Source: Jatrophihabitans sp.
GTDB lineage: Bacteria > Actinomycetota > Actinomycetes > Mycobacteriales > Jatrophihabitantaceae
Assembly: GCA_036399055.1 (NCBI GenBank)
Contig: DASWNX010000018.1
Span: 1-64,000 of the forward strand
Reading direction: 5' to 3'
DNA: 64,000 nt
Positions within the stretch are counted from its first letter, which is position 1, and the number at the start of each line of letters is the position of its first letter. Under the pieces are notes generated by a model. It did not search any database, was not told the origin of the DNA, and worked only from the letters and a program-made list of their open reading frames with translations. This document shows, piece by piece, positions 57,435 to 64,000 of this stretch. The position numbers and the translations under genes are program-made.

Positions 57435-58658
57435 GTGCACGCTGCCGTGGTGTCTGCAAGTAATGCACGATCGGTGCACAAGTCGATGCACGCCACCGAA
57501 TCTCGCGACATTCTTTCCGAGATGTCGGGTTTGTTATTTGCTTCCCTTTCTCGCAGCGACCAGCGCCGTAATGGGATGCAATATCTGCAGGGTCTGCTCG
57601 AAGTAGAGGGTCGCAAGTCGATTCGAAATATCGCGACCGCTGCCAACGCTCAGGCCAACGAGCAGAGCCTGCACCATTTCATCAACAGCTCGACGTGGGA
57701 TTGGCGGACCGTCCGGCGCGCGCTGGCGGAGTACCTGCTGCGCACGGCCTCGCCGCAGGCGTGGGTCGCGTGCCCGATGGTCATTCCGATCACCGGCAGC
57801 CACACGGTGGGGGTGGACCGGCGCTTCGTGCCCGCGCTCGGGCAGACGCTCAACGTTCAGCAGGCCATCGGCGTCTGGTCGGCCTCAGACCAGCTGAGCA
57901 GCCCGATATCGTGGCGGCTGCACCTGTCGCAGGCCTGGCTGCGCGACGCCTCCCGCCGCAACAGGGCTGCGATCCCCGATCATGTCCCCGCCGAGTCCCT
58001 GGTCGACTGCACGATCGCGGCCATCCTGGACGTGGCGCAGAACTGGAACCTGCCGGTCCGTCCGGTCGTCTTCGACGGCTGCGACGCGGACGCGGTGAAG
58101 ATCATCCGCAGGCTTGAGGCCGTGCGGGTGCCGATGCTGGCGCGGATCAGCGGCAATATGCCGCTGAGCGTCGCCGAGCCCTCGCTGGTCGGCCTGATCG
58201 CTCAGCCGTTGACTGCCAGCCAGATCCTGGCCGGTTCCAGGGATCTGCGACGTCTGGTGGCCTGGACCGACGAGCACTCCGAAACGGTCAAGCGAACCAG
58301 TGTGGTGAGCGCCGTGCGCGTCCGGATACCCGCGCGTTACCCCCGTCCCAGGCACGGCGAGCGCGGCGCCGGCCGTGGCGAGATGATCCTCATCGGCGCC
58401 GGCGTGCCCGGCCGCCGTTGGCCCACCGAGTACTGGCTGACCGACGTGGTCGACGCGCCGCTCAGCACGCTGTTCCGGCTGAGCCGGCTGCTGGACCGGG
58501 TAGAACGCGACACCACCGAGATCGGCGATCAGGTCGGCATCCGCGACTTCCGCGGGCGTTCCTTCGACGGCTGGCACCGGCACGTGACACTGGCCTCCTC
58601 AGCGCACGCCATCGCCGCGCTGTCCCGGCGTGCCGAGCGCGCCAGTTGCGTTTCCTGA
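57435..58658 (+). CDS. IS701-like transposase relative, probably inactive
   Basis: 407 residues with IS701-like N-terminus (YLQGLLEVEGRKSIRNIA; SLHHFINSSTWDWRTVRRAL). In IS701 enzymes I expect VIDDTG for the first catalytic Asp; here it reads MVIPITGSHTVGVDRRF, so that Asp is missing. VVFDGCDADAVK keeps an Asp at the second position. I see no terminal inverted repeats. Residues 1 to 80 have AT-rich codons and a TTA (57534). GTG 57435 or ATG 57486 could be the start. Either a decayed element or a domesticated regulator. Confidence 0.75.
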   Translation: MHAAVVSASNARSVHKSMHATESRDILSEMSGLLFASLSRSDQRRNGMQYLQGLLEVEGRKSIRNIATAANAQANEQSLHHFINSSTWDWRTVRRALAEYLLRTASPQAWVACPMVIPITGSHTVGVDRRFVPALGQTLNVQQAIGVWSASDQLSSPISWRLHLSQAWLRDASRRNRAAIPDHVPAESLVDCTIAAILDVAQNWNLPVRPVVFDGCDADAVKIIRRLEAVRVPMLARISGNMPLSVAEPSLVGLIAQPLTASQILAGSRDLRRLVAWTDEHSETVKRTSVVSAVRVRIPARYPRPRHGERGAGRGEMILIGAGVPGRRWPTEYWLTDVVDAPLSTLFRLSRLLDRVERDTTEIGDQVGIRDFRGRSFDGWHRHVTLASSAHAIAALSRRAERASCVS

Positions 58659-58689
58659 CTGACCGAGCCGCGATCGGCGGTCGAGTCAC

Positions 58690-59706
58690 TCAGGTGAGGA
58701 TGCGCAGCACGGTCCGCCGGCCGTGCAGCCGGCCGTCCTCCACGCTCCGATGCGCCTGCGCGGCGTCGGCCAACGGCGCCTGCTCGATCGCCCGTGCCCG
58801 TAGCAGGCCGGTCGCCATCAGCTGATTGAGCCGACGCGCGGCCTCGGCCAACTCCGCCGACGTGGCATGGGAGATCGCGAAACCGCGGATGGACCCGTCC
58901 TTCATGTACAGCGTTCCAGCCGGAAGGACGGGACGGCTGCGGGCGCCGGCCAGCAGCACGATCCGGCCCCGGTGCGCAAGGGCGTCCACGGCGGTGGCCA
59001 GGTCGTTGACGCCCGAGGTGTCGACGAACACGTCCACGCCAGGTGGGCTCAGCCGACGCAGCTGGCCGGCCAGATCCGGCTGGCGGTAGTCGAGCACTTC
59101 CGAGGCGCCGAGGGACCGGCAGTAGTCGGCGTCGCAGTCCCGAGCGGTGGCTATGACCGTTGCCCCGGCCTGGACCGCCTGCACCACCAGCGCGGCGCCG
59201 ACGTTGCCGGCCGCTCCGGCCACCAGAACCGTCTCACCGGCCCGGAGCCGGCCGTGGGTGTTGAGCGCGAGGTAAGCGGTGGCGCCCGGATGGATGACGG
59301 CGACCGCCTCGGCGGCGGGGACTCCTTCGGGCAGGTGATAGAGCCGTTCGGCGCTCACGACGGCCTGTTCGGCCGCGGCGCCTTGCCGGCCCCCGTAGCC
59401 GAGGCTGTTGCACCAGACCCAGTCGCCGACGGCGAAGCCGGTCGACGAGTCGCCGACCGCGGCGACGACGCCGACCAGGTCGCGGCTTATGACCAGTGGA
59501 AAGATCGGCGGGCTGGGGAAGAGCCCTGAACGCACGAACGTGTCCACTGGATTGACGGTGCTGTAGTGCACATCGACGAGCACGTCGGTGGGACCGGGTG
59601 CAGGCGCGGGCAGCTCTCCGTGCCGGATGGACTCCGCGGGTCCGAAGGAGGTGATGTAGGCAGCGCGCACAAAGCTCGATTCTGGCAGCATCGGATGGGT
59701 TGCCAC
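58690..59706 (-). CDS. Zinc-independent MDR, NADPH:quinone reductase-like
   Basis: 338 residues. GroES-like N-terminus (FVRAAYITSFGPAESIRHGEL; YSTVNPVDTFVRSGL), Rossmann GETVLVAGAAGNVGAALVVQ and GGRIVLLAGARSRP-like sequence. Lacks the Cys ligands for catalytic zinc. Reduces quinones or enones with NADPH. GTG 59706 assumed; GTG 59670 begins the conserved domain. Downstream gene of the minus-strand operon, 56 bases after LuxR. Confidence 0.87.
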   Translation of the reverse strand: MATHPMLPESSFVRAAYITSFGPAESIRHGELPAPAPGPTDVLVDVHYSTVNPVDTFVRSGLFPSPPIFPLVISRDLVGVVAAVGDSSTGFAVGDWVWCNSLGYGGRQGAAAEQAVVSAERLYHLPEGVPAAEAVAVIHPGATAYLALNTHGRLRAGETVLVAGAAGNVGAALVVQAVQAGATVIATARDCDADYCRSLGASEVLDYRQPDLAGQLRRLSPPGVDVFVDTSGVNDLATAVDALAHRGRIVLLAGARSRPVLPAGTLYMKDGSIRGFAISHATSAELAEAARRLNQLMATGLLRARAIEQAPLADAAQAHRSVEDGRLHGRRTVLRILT

Positions 59707-59762
59707 CGGTCAGCGGCAGATGTCTGTCAACTTCTGACCCCACCGCGCCGGTGAACGCCGGC

Positions 59763-60455
59763 TCAGTCCCCTTGCGGGATCAGCCCATCCTGAATCGCGA
59801 CGGCTACGGCGAGCGTGCGGTTGGGCGCGTTGAGCTTGGCGAGCAGGTTCGTCACGTGCCGCTTGACCCCGTGCTCGGAGATGTCCATCCGCCGGGCGAT
59901 CTGCTTGTTGCTCAGGCCCTGGGCCAGCAGGCCGAGCACCTCGCGCTCCCGTGAGGTCAGGCAGATGGGTGGTGCGATGCGTGACGCGCCGGCCACCCGG
60001 GTCATCAGCGCGCGGGCCAGCTCGCTGGGCAGCAGCATGCCTCCGACCGCGAGCCGGTCCATCGCGGCCTGCAGGACCTCGACCGTGGCGTCGTCCTGCA
60101 TGAGAAAACCGTGCGCGTTGAGCATGATCGTCTCGTCGATGGCGGCCAGGTCCAGGTCTTCAAGCAGCAGCACCATCTGGGCGCTGTGCGTGAGCACGGC
60201 CTGCATGAGGGGTAGCGCGGCCGGTCCGGTGCCGTGGCACAGGACGACATCCGGACGGTGGGTGGCGAGCTTGGCGATGGCCTCCTCCTCGCTGGCGCAC
60301 GTGCAGACGTCGCCGACGGTGGCCACGGCGCCGAGCATGCTGGCGATGCCGTGGCGCACCAGGTCGTTCTTGATGACCACGAGCGCGGTGAGCTGCTGGA
60401 TGCTCTGCTCGAGCCCGGGGTAGACGTGGCTGTCAAGTGTCATGAGTGCGCTCAC
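59763..60455 (-). CDS. LuxR/NarL-family regulator with degenerate receiver
   Basis: 230 residues. C-terminal HTH LTSREREVLGLLAQGLSNKQ followed by ARRMDISEHGVKRHVTNLL. The N-terminal receiver-like domain has HRPDVVLCHGTG where DVVLLD is expected (His in place of Asp), and ALVVIKNDLVR in place of the acidic pair, so it is unlikely to be phosphorylated. GTG 60455 overlaps the upstream stop (GTGA). Only regulator inside the cluster. Confidence 0.9.
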   Translation of the reverse strand: MSALMTLDSHVYPGLEQSIQQLTALVVIKNDLVRHGIASMLGAVATVGDVCTCASEEEAIAKLATHRPDVVLCHGTGPAALPLMQAVLTHSAQMVLLLEDLDLAAIDETIMLNAHGFLMQDDATVEVLQAAMDRLAVGGMLLPSELARALMTRVAGASRIAPPICLTSREREVLGLLAQGLSNKQIARRMDISEHGVKRHVTNLLAKLNAPNRTLAVAVAIQDGLIPQGD

Positions 60456-61150
60456 GATTCCTTAAAGAGCGAGGACGGCCTGGTGGTGACGTCCCTCTTC
60501 TGTCCGAACAACCCTGCGGTGCTGTGGGCGCTGTGCCGGAGCGGACGTGCGACGGTTTCGCTGGGCTGCCGAGCCCGGGTGTCGGCGAAGGCGCCGGCCA
60601 CCTCGGCGACGCGCTTGCCGAGGTGCAGCGCGGTGTCGGCGTCAGCCTGGGACACCGCTTCCGGACCCTCATCGGTGTTGACCTGGGCGCCGGCGCCGAG
60701 GGTGATGCCGAGCCGGTTCAAGTCCTGGATCGAGCCCCGGGTGGAGCTCCAGCCGGGCAGCAGGTCGAGGTTCACCCAATGCATGCCGTGCTGGGCGGCC
60801 AGAATCGTGAAGTACTGCAGGGTGTGCAGCTTGTCACCGCTCATGGCCCCGGCGATGGTGAAGCCGGCAGCGAGCTTGTCGCGCCACGCCCGAGCGGCCC
60901 AGCGACCGGCCGTCGACTCGGCGAAGACGTGGAATGCGGCAGAGGCCGTTCCCATGAACGTCGGCGCTCCGAAGACGATGGCGTCGGCGGCGTCGAGCTC
61001 GGCCCACTGCGCGTCGTCGATCAGGTCCACCCGGACCACCACGGCCCGGGCGCCGGTCTCCTCCACACCGGCGCGCACTGCCTCGGCCAGGACCGCGGTG
61101 TGCCCGGAACGGGAGTGGTAGGCGATCGCGACGGTGCAGCGGTCTCTCAT
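60452..61150 (-). CDS. WrbA-like flavodoxin/FMN reductase
   Basis: 232 residues. AIAYHSRSGHTAVLAEAVRAG (FMN phosphate loop), DAADAIVFGAPTFMGTASAAF and DKLAAGFTIAGAMSGDKLHT. Reduces quinones or supplies electrons. Start 61150, 10 bases after the monooxygenase stop; stop overlaps LuxR. Confidence 0.88.
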   Translation of the reverse strand: MRDRCTVAIAYHSRSGHTAVLAEAVRAGVEETGARAVVVRVDLIDDAQWAELDAADAIVFGAPTFMGTASAAFHVFAESTAGRWAARAWRDKLAAGFTIAGAMSGDKLHTLQYFTILAAQHGMHWVNLDLLPGWSSTRGSIQDLNRLGITLGAGAQVNTDEGPEAVSQADADTALHLGKRVAEVAGAFADTRARQPSETVARPLRHSAHSTAGLFGQKRDVTTRPSSLFKES

Positions 61151-61160
61151 TCGTTTCTCC

Positions 61161-62750
61161 TCAGCCGGCTACCGGGACGGCGGGCATGAGCGCGAGGTCG
61201 AGTTCGGCGCGAAGCCGGTCGAGGTCGCGCTCGTGCCCGTGGGCGGCGATATGACCGTCGGGGCGCACCAGGTAGTACCCGGGCCGCTGGCACTCCAGCT
61301 CCGCCGGCTGCGCCTGCAGCCGGACCACCCGCAACCGCGGGCGCCGCGCCGTGAGCCAGGAGGGGTCGTTCGGCCAGCCGGCGTCCGCGGCCGGCGGCAG
61401 CACGAGGAGGGTCCACGCCAGCGGGTCGGCGTCGGGACCGCAGATGCCGTGCTCCAGCGCCAGCCGGCGCGGGAACACCGTGCCGACCCGCACGCCACTG
61501 GGAAGCCGGCTTCGCAGGGCGCACCCGCTCAGGCGGGAGGGCTGTTGGGTCTGGCGGGTCGGAGGGTAGGCCAGCCGGCGGCCGGCCATGACCGGCGCGT
61601 ACCAGCGCGACACCGCGCCGGTCGCGTCGAGCAGCCGGAAGGCCGCGTCGCGGGCCAGCAACTTCGCCCGACCGCTCACCATCCAGGCTCTGGTCTGCAC
61701 GTCGGTGTCACGCACGATCCGCCGGGTCGCCTCGGACCGCTCCGGCCCGTAGCTCAGCAGCAGCGAGCTGGGTGACTCGCCGCGAATCACGGCAGCGAGC
61801 TTCCAGGCGAGGTTGTGCGCGTCCTGCAGGCCGTTGTTCATGCCCTGACCACCGGCGGGGCTGTGCACGTGCGCGGCGTCTCCCATGAGAAACACCCGAC
61901 CTCGCTGGAAATCAGTGGCGTGGCGGGCATGCACCCGGAAGATGGTCTGCCAGACCGGCTCGGCTATCCGGACCCCCCGCGGTCCCCGGTCATCGATCAC
62001 CGACTGCATCATCTCGACGCTGACCTCGCTCACGCTCGGCGGCACGATGGTCAGAAAGCGGAACACGCCGCCGGGCGCCGGCACGATGACCAGCGTTCCG
62101 CTGGCAGCCTGGTAATAGTGGATCTCGTCCGGCGGCAGGTACCCCTCGATCCGCGCGTCGACGAGGGCGAAGGCGCGCTCGTAGGTGCTTCCCGCGAAGC
62201 CGGAGCCGATCTGGCCGCGGACCGTGCTGCCGGCGCCGTCAGCGCCGATCACGAAGGGCACCCGGACTCGCTGCACTCCGCCGTCGGCGTGCTCGAGCAG
62301 CACCGTGACGCCGTCGGTGCGGTCGATCTGACCGGAGAAGTCGACGTCGTCGATGCACAGCAGCCGCACCCCCCGTTCGGTCTTGCCGCCGAGGGAGTGC
62401 AACCGCTCGGTGAGCAGCCGTTCGGTCTCGGGCTGGGGCAGTATCCGCGAGGCCAGCTCGGGGGCGAATCCGAAGGTGGCCAAAGCCTTCCGGTCGGAGT
62501 GGTAGCTGAAGGCGTTGACCTGAACCGAGGCCTGCCGGATGCCCTCGCCCACGCCGAGATCGGTCAGGATGTCCAATGCCCGCGGCCAGAGCGAGAGAGC
62601 CTTGGGCACGCTCAAGGGCTCGGCAGCCCGGTCGATGACGCGAACCCGGACACCGCGTCGCAGCAGCTCAGCGGCTGCCATCAGGCCGGTCGGACCGCTG
62701 CCGACGACCAGGACGTCGCAGTCTGCGAGTGAGGGGGTTGAGCCGATCAC
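61161..62750 (-). CDS. FAD-dependent aromatic monooxygenase (PheA/TfdB-like)
   Basis: 529 residues. VLVVGSGPTGLMAAAELLRRG, VIGADGAGSTVRGQIG (DG) and FLMGDAAHVHSPAGGQGMNN (GD). C-terminal thioredoxin-like region (YYLVRPDGHIAAHG). Hydroxylates aromatic or polyketide-like rings. GTG 62750 overlaps the ligase stop (GTGA), so an upstream extension is ruled out. Second hydroxylase of the cluster. Confidence 0.9.
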   Translation of the reverse strand: MIGSTPSLADCDVLVVGSGPTGLMAAAELLRRGVRVRVIDRAAEPLSVPKALSLWPRALDILTDLGVGEGIRQASVQVNAFSYHSDRKALATFGFAPELASRILPQPETERLLTERLHSLGGKTERGVRLLCIDDVDFSGQIDRTDGVTVLLEHADGGVQRVRVPFVIGADGAGSTVRGQIGSGFAGSTYERAFALVDARIEGYLPPDEIHYYQAASGTLVIVPAPGGVFRFLTIVPPSVSEVSVEMMQSVIDDRGPRGVRIAEPVWQTIFRVHARHATDFQRGRVFLMGDAAHVHSPAGGQGMNNGLQDAHNLAWKLAAVIRGESPSSLLLSYGPERSEATRRIVRDTDVQTRAWMVSGRAKLLARDAAFRLLDATGAVSRWYAPVMAGRRLAYPPTRQTQQPSRLSGCALRSRLPSGVRVGTVFPRRLALEHGICGPDADPLAWTLLVLPPAADAGWPNDPSWLTARRPRLRVVRLQAQPAELECQRPGYYLVRPDGHIAAHGHERDLDRLRAELDLALMPAVPVAG

Positions 62751-64000
62751 GCATTCTGCCTCAGTCGCGCGTGGAGCTGGCGGGCAAGCTCGCTTCGCTG
62801 CACCTTCATCGTGGCGGTTCTCGGCAGCTCGCTGAGCGACATCTGGATCGGCGGCGCCAGCTGCGGGAAGTCGGCGACGGCCAGCTGCCACCGGTCCGGA
62901 TCCAACGGCAGGTCCTGCCGGGTGCACACCACCGGAAGCGGCTCCTGATTCGGGCCGGCTACCAGGACCAGCTCGGTGACCTCGGCGAGCCTGGACAGCA
63001 CCGCGTCCTCCACGGCCAGGGTGCTGTGCACGTTGGGAATCTGGTCGACTTCCCGGTCGAGCAGGTGAAGGCAACCCAGCCTGCCCCGGTAACCGACATC
63101 CATGCCGCGCCACCAGCGGCCGTCGGTCTGCCTGTCGAACCGCTCCTGCTCGCCGTAATAGGTCACAGCCCGTCCGACCGTGAAGACCTCGACGTAGCCA
63201 GGGTTCTCTTTCGACGGCGGCTTGCCGTCGCGCGAGACGATCCGGAACTTGCTGATGCCGGGCATCGCGTAACCGAGGCAGCGGCCGTTGGCCTTGTGCG
63301 CGTTGCGCCTGGTGTAACCGCGACCGACCAGCGGCCCGCACTCGCTCTGCCCGTAGATCTGGAAGAAAAACGGCATGCGTCGTTGGGAGGCCTGCAGCAG
63401 ACGGTCCATGGTCCCGGGGTGGATGGCGTCGAAAGTGGTGCTGAAGTACTTGACGTTGGCCAGCGGCCGGCGCGGGTCCTCGACCAACGGCTCCCACTCC
63501 ATGAAGGAGTTGGGATGGGTCTCCAGGAATCCCGGGCGGGTGCGGGCGAAGAGCTCGGCGACCTTGTCCGGCTCGCCGTCGTTCATGATGACCAGCGGCA
63601 TCGCGCGGGGCAGCAGCACCGCCATGGCCAGATACATCCGGGAGTGCACGTAGGACACATGCACCGCGACGGTTTCTCGTTTACGGATAAGGGACATCAG
63701 CCGGCGTTGGGGACGGAACCGGCCCCGCAGGGTTCTGGCCGAGTGCACCACCAGCTTGGGCAGTCCGGTGGTGCCCGACGTGTGAGTCATCAGCGCCGGC
63801 TCGTCCGGGTGCGGGTAGATCGGCCGCCGCCGGGGTGAACCGGCCAGCTCGGCCAGGCTGACGGCGCCGTCGCGGGATCCGCTGGCCAGCATGATCGCCG
63901 AACTGAGCTCGGTCAGCGGCTCGTCAGCGAGCGAGCCGTCGAGCTTTGCCTCGTCGGTGATGAGGTAAGGCCTGTCAAGCCGGCCCAGCAGGGCAGCGAC
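62747..64000 (-). CDS. Second acyl-AMP-ligase-like protein, 5' end outside window
   Basis: 418 codons visible; the frame runs off the right edge (sequence continuing as RPYLITDEAKLDG aligns with RPFLVTDQAKLSD of the first ligase). THTSGTTGLPKLVVHSART, FQIYGQSECGPLVG, DVGYRGRLGCLHLLDREVDQ and TATMKVQRSEL (A10 Lys). Clearly a paralogue of the ligase at 40473. Role may be diazotisation or acyl activation. Confidence 0.9.
   Translation of the reverse strand, partial: VAALLGRLDRPYLITDEAKLDGSLADEPLTELSSAIMLASGSRDGAVSLAELAGSPRRRPIYPHPDEPALMTHTSGTTGLPKLVVHSARTLRGRFRPQRRLMSLIRKRETVAVHVSYVHSRMYLAMAVLLPRAMPLVIMNDGEPDKVAELFARTRPGFLETHPNSFMEWEPLVEDPRRPLANVKYFSTTFDAIHPGTMDRLLQASQRRMPFFFQIYGQSECGPLVGRGYTRRNAHKANGRCLGYAMPGISKFRIVSRDGKPPSKENPGYVEVFTVGRAVTYYGEQERFDRQTDGRWWRGMDVGYRGRLGCLHLLDREVDQIPNVHSTLAVEDAVLSRLAEVTELVLVAGPNQEPLPVVCTRQDLPLDPDRWQLAVADFPQLAPPIQMSLSELPRTATMKVQRSELARQLHARLRQNA

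Noticed and set aside
62751..63497. Upstream extension of the PheA-like monooxygenase
   Set aside because: It is antisense-frame noise within the second ligase; GTG 62750 overlaps the ligase stop and starts the Rossmann fold.

Overview
The window is high-GC DNA (about 70% G+C by eye) with GTG and TTG starts, many 4-base ATGA/GTGA gene overlaps and a gene order I recognise from the chromosomal core of Actinomycetota. The 'helicase/secretion neighbourhood' (Tad pilus genes, a DEAD/DECH helicase, topA, DNA polymerase III delta-prime, a tRNA-Thr) resembles, from memory, the Rv3644c-Rv3660c block of Mycobacterium tuberculosis. The organism looks like a soil-type actinobacterium, possibly of the Frankia/Nakamurella/Jatrophihabitans kind rather than a typical Streptomyces, but the genus cannot be fixed from this sequence alone.

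Layout. 1-7294: Tad/Flp pilus locus (TadA, TadB, TadC, Flp-type pilin, two TadE-like pseudopilins), interrupted at 2.7-5.9 kb by an ABC exporter, a charged repeat protein and a DUF998 membrane protein. 7321-16526: a catabolic cluster that fits aerobic 2-aminobenzoyl-CoA (anthranilate) or salicylyl-CoA degradation: CoA ligase, fused monooxygenase/old-yellow-enzyme reductase, PaaX-type regulator, RidA-like protein, SDR, enoyl-CoA hydratase, acyl-CoA dehydrogenase. 16.6-38.5 kb: mostly core genes: helicase, STAS anti-anti-sigma factor, proton-pumping pyrophosphatase, gluconate kinase and permease, topoisomerase I, a MarR/Tam pair, an MFS-thymidylate kinase fusion, holB, a PSP1/RicT protein and tRNA-Thr(CGT). 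38.6-40.4 kb: nitronate monooxygenase and an SRPBCC protein.

40.47 kb to the right edge: a specialised-metabolite gene cluster that runs off the window. It combines (a) phenazine-type precursor genes (class II DAHP synthase, PhzE-type ADIC synthase, PhzD-type isochorismatase) with an EntA/DhbA-like dehydrogenase, predicted to make 3-hydroxyanthranilate; (b) a neighbouring pair resembling CreE and CreD of cremeomycin biosynthesis, predicted to convert aspartate through nitrosuccinate to nitrous acid; (c) two paralogous acyl-AMP-ligase-like proteins of the kind that includes diazotases such as CreM; (d) two flavin hydroxylases; (e) a FabH-like ketosynthase, a crotonase and a 3-hydroxyacyl-CoA-dehydrogenase-like SDR, suggesting a two-carbon extension; and (f) an ACMSD-like amidohydrolase, a WrbA-like flavoprotein, a quinone-oxidoreductase-like MDR protein, a LuxR protein with a degenerate receiver, and an IS701-like transposase relative that has lost an active-site residue.

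The simplest reading is a diazo or N-N-bonded aromatic natural product built on a 3-hydroxyanthranilate unit. I cannot match this exact gene set to a characterised pathway, so it is the main candidate for something undescribed.
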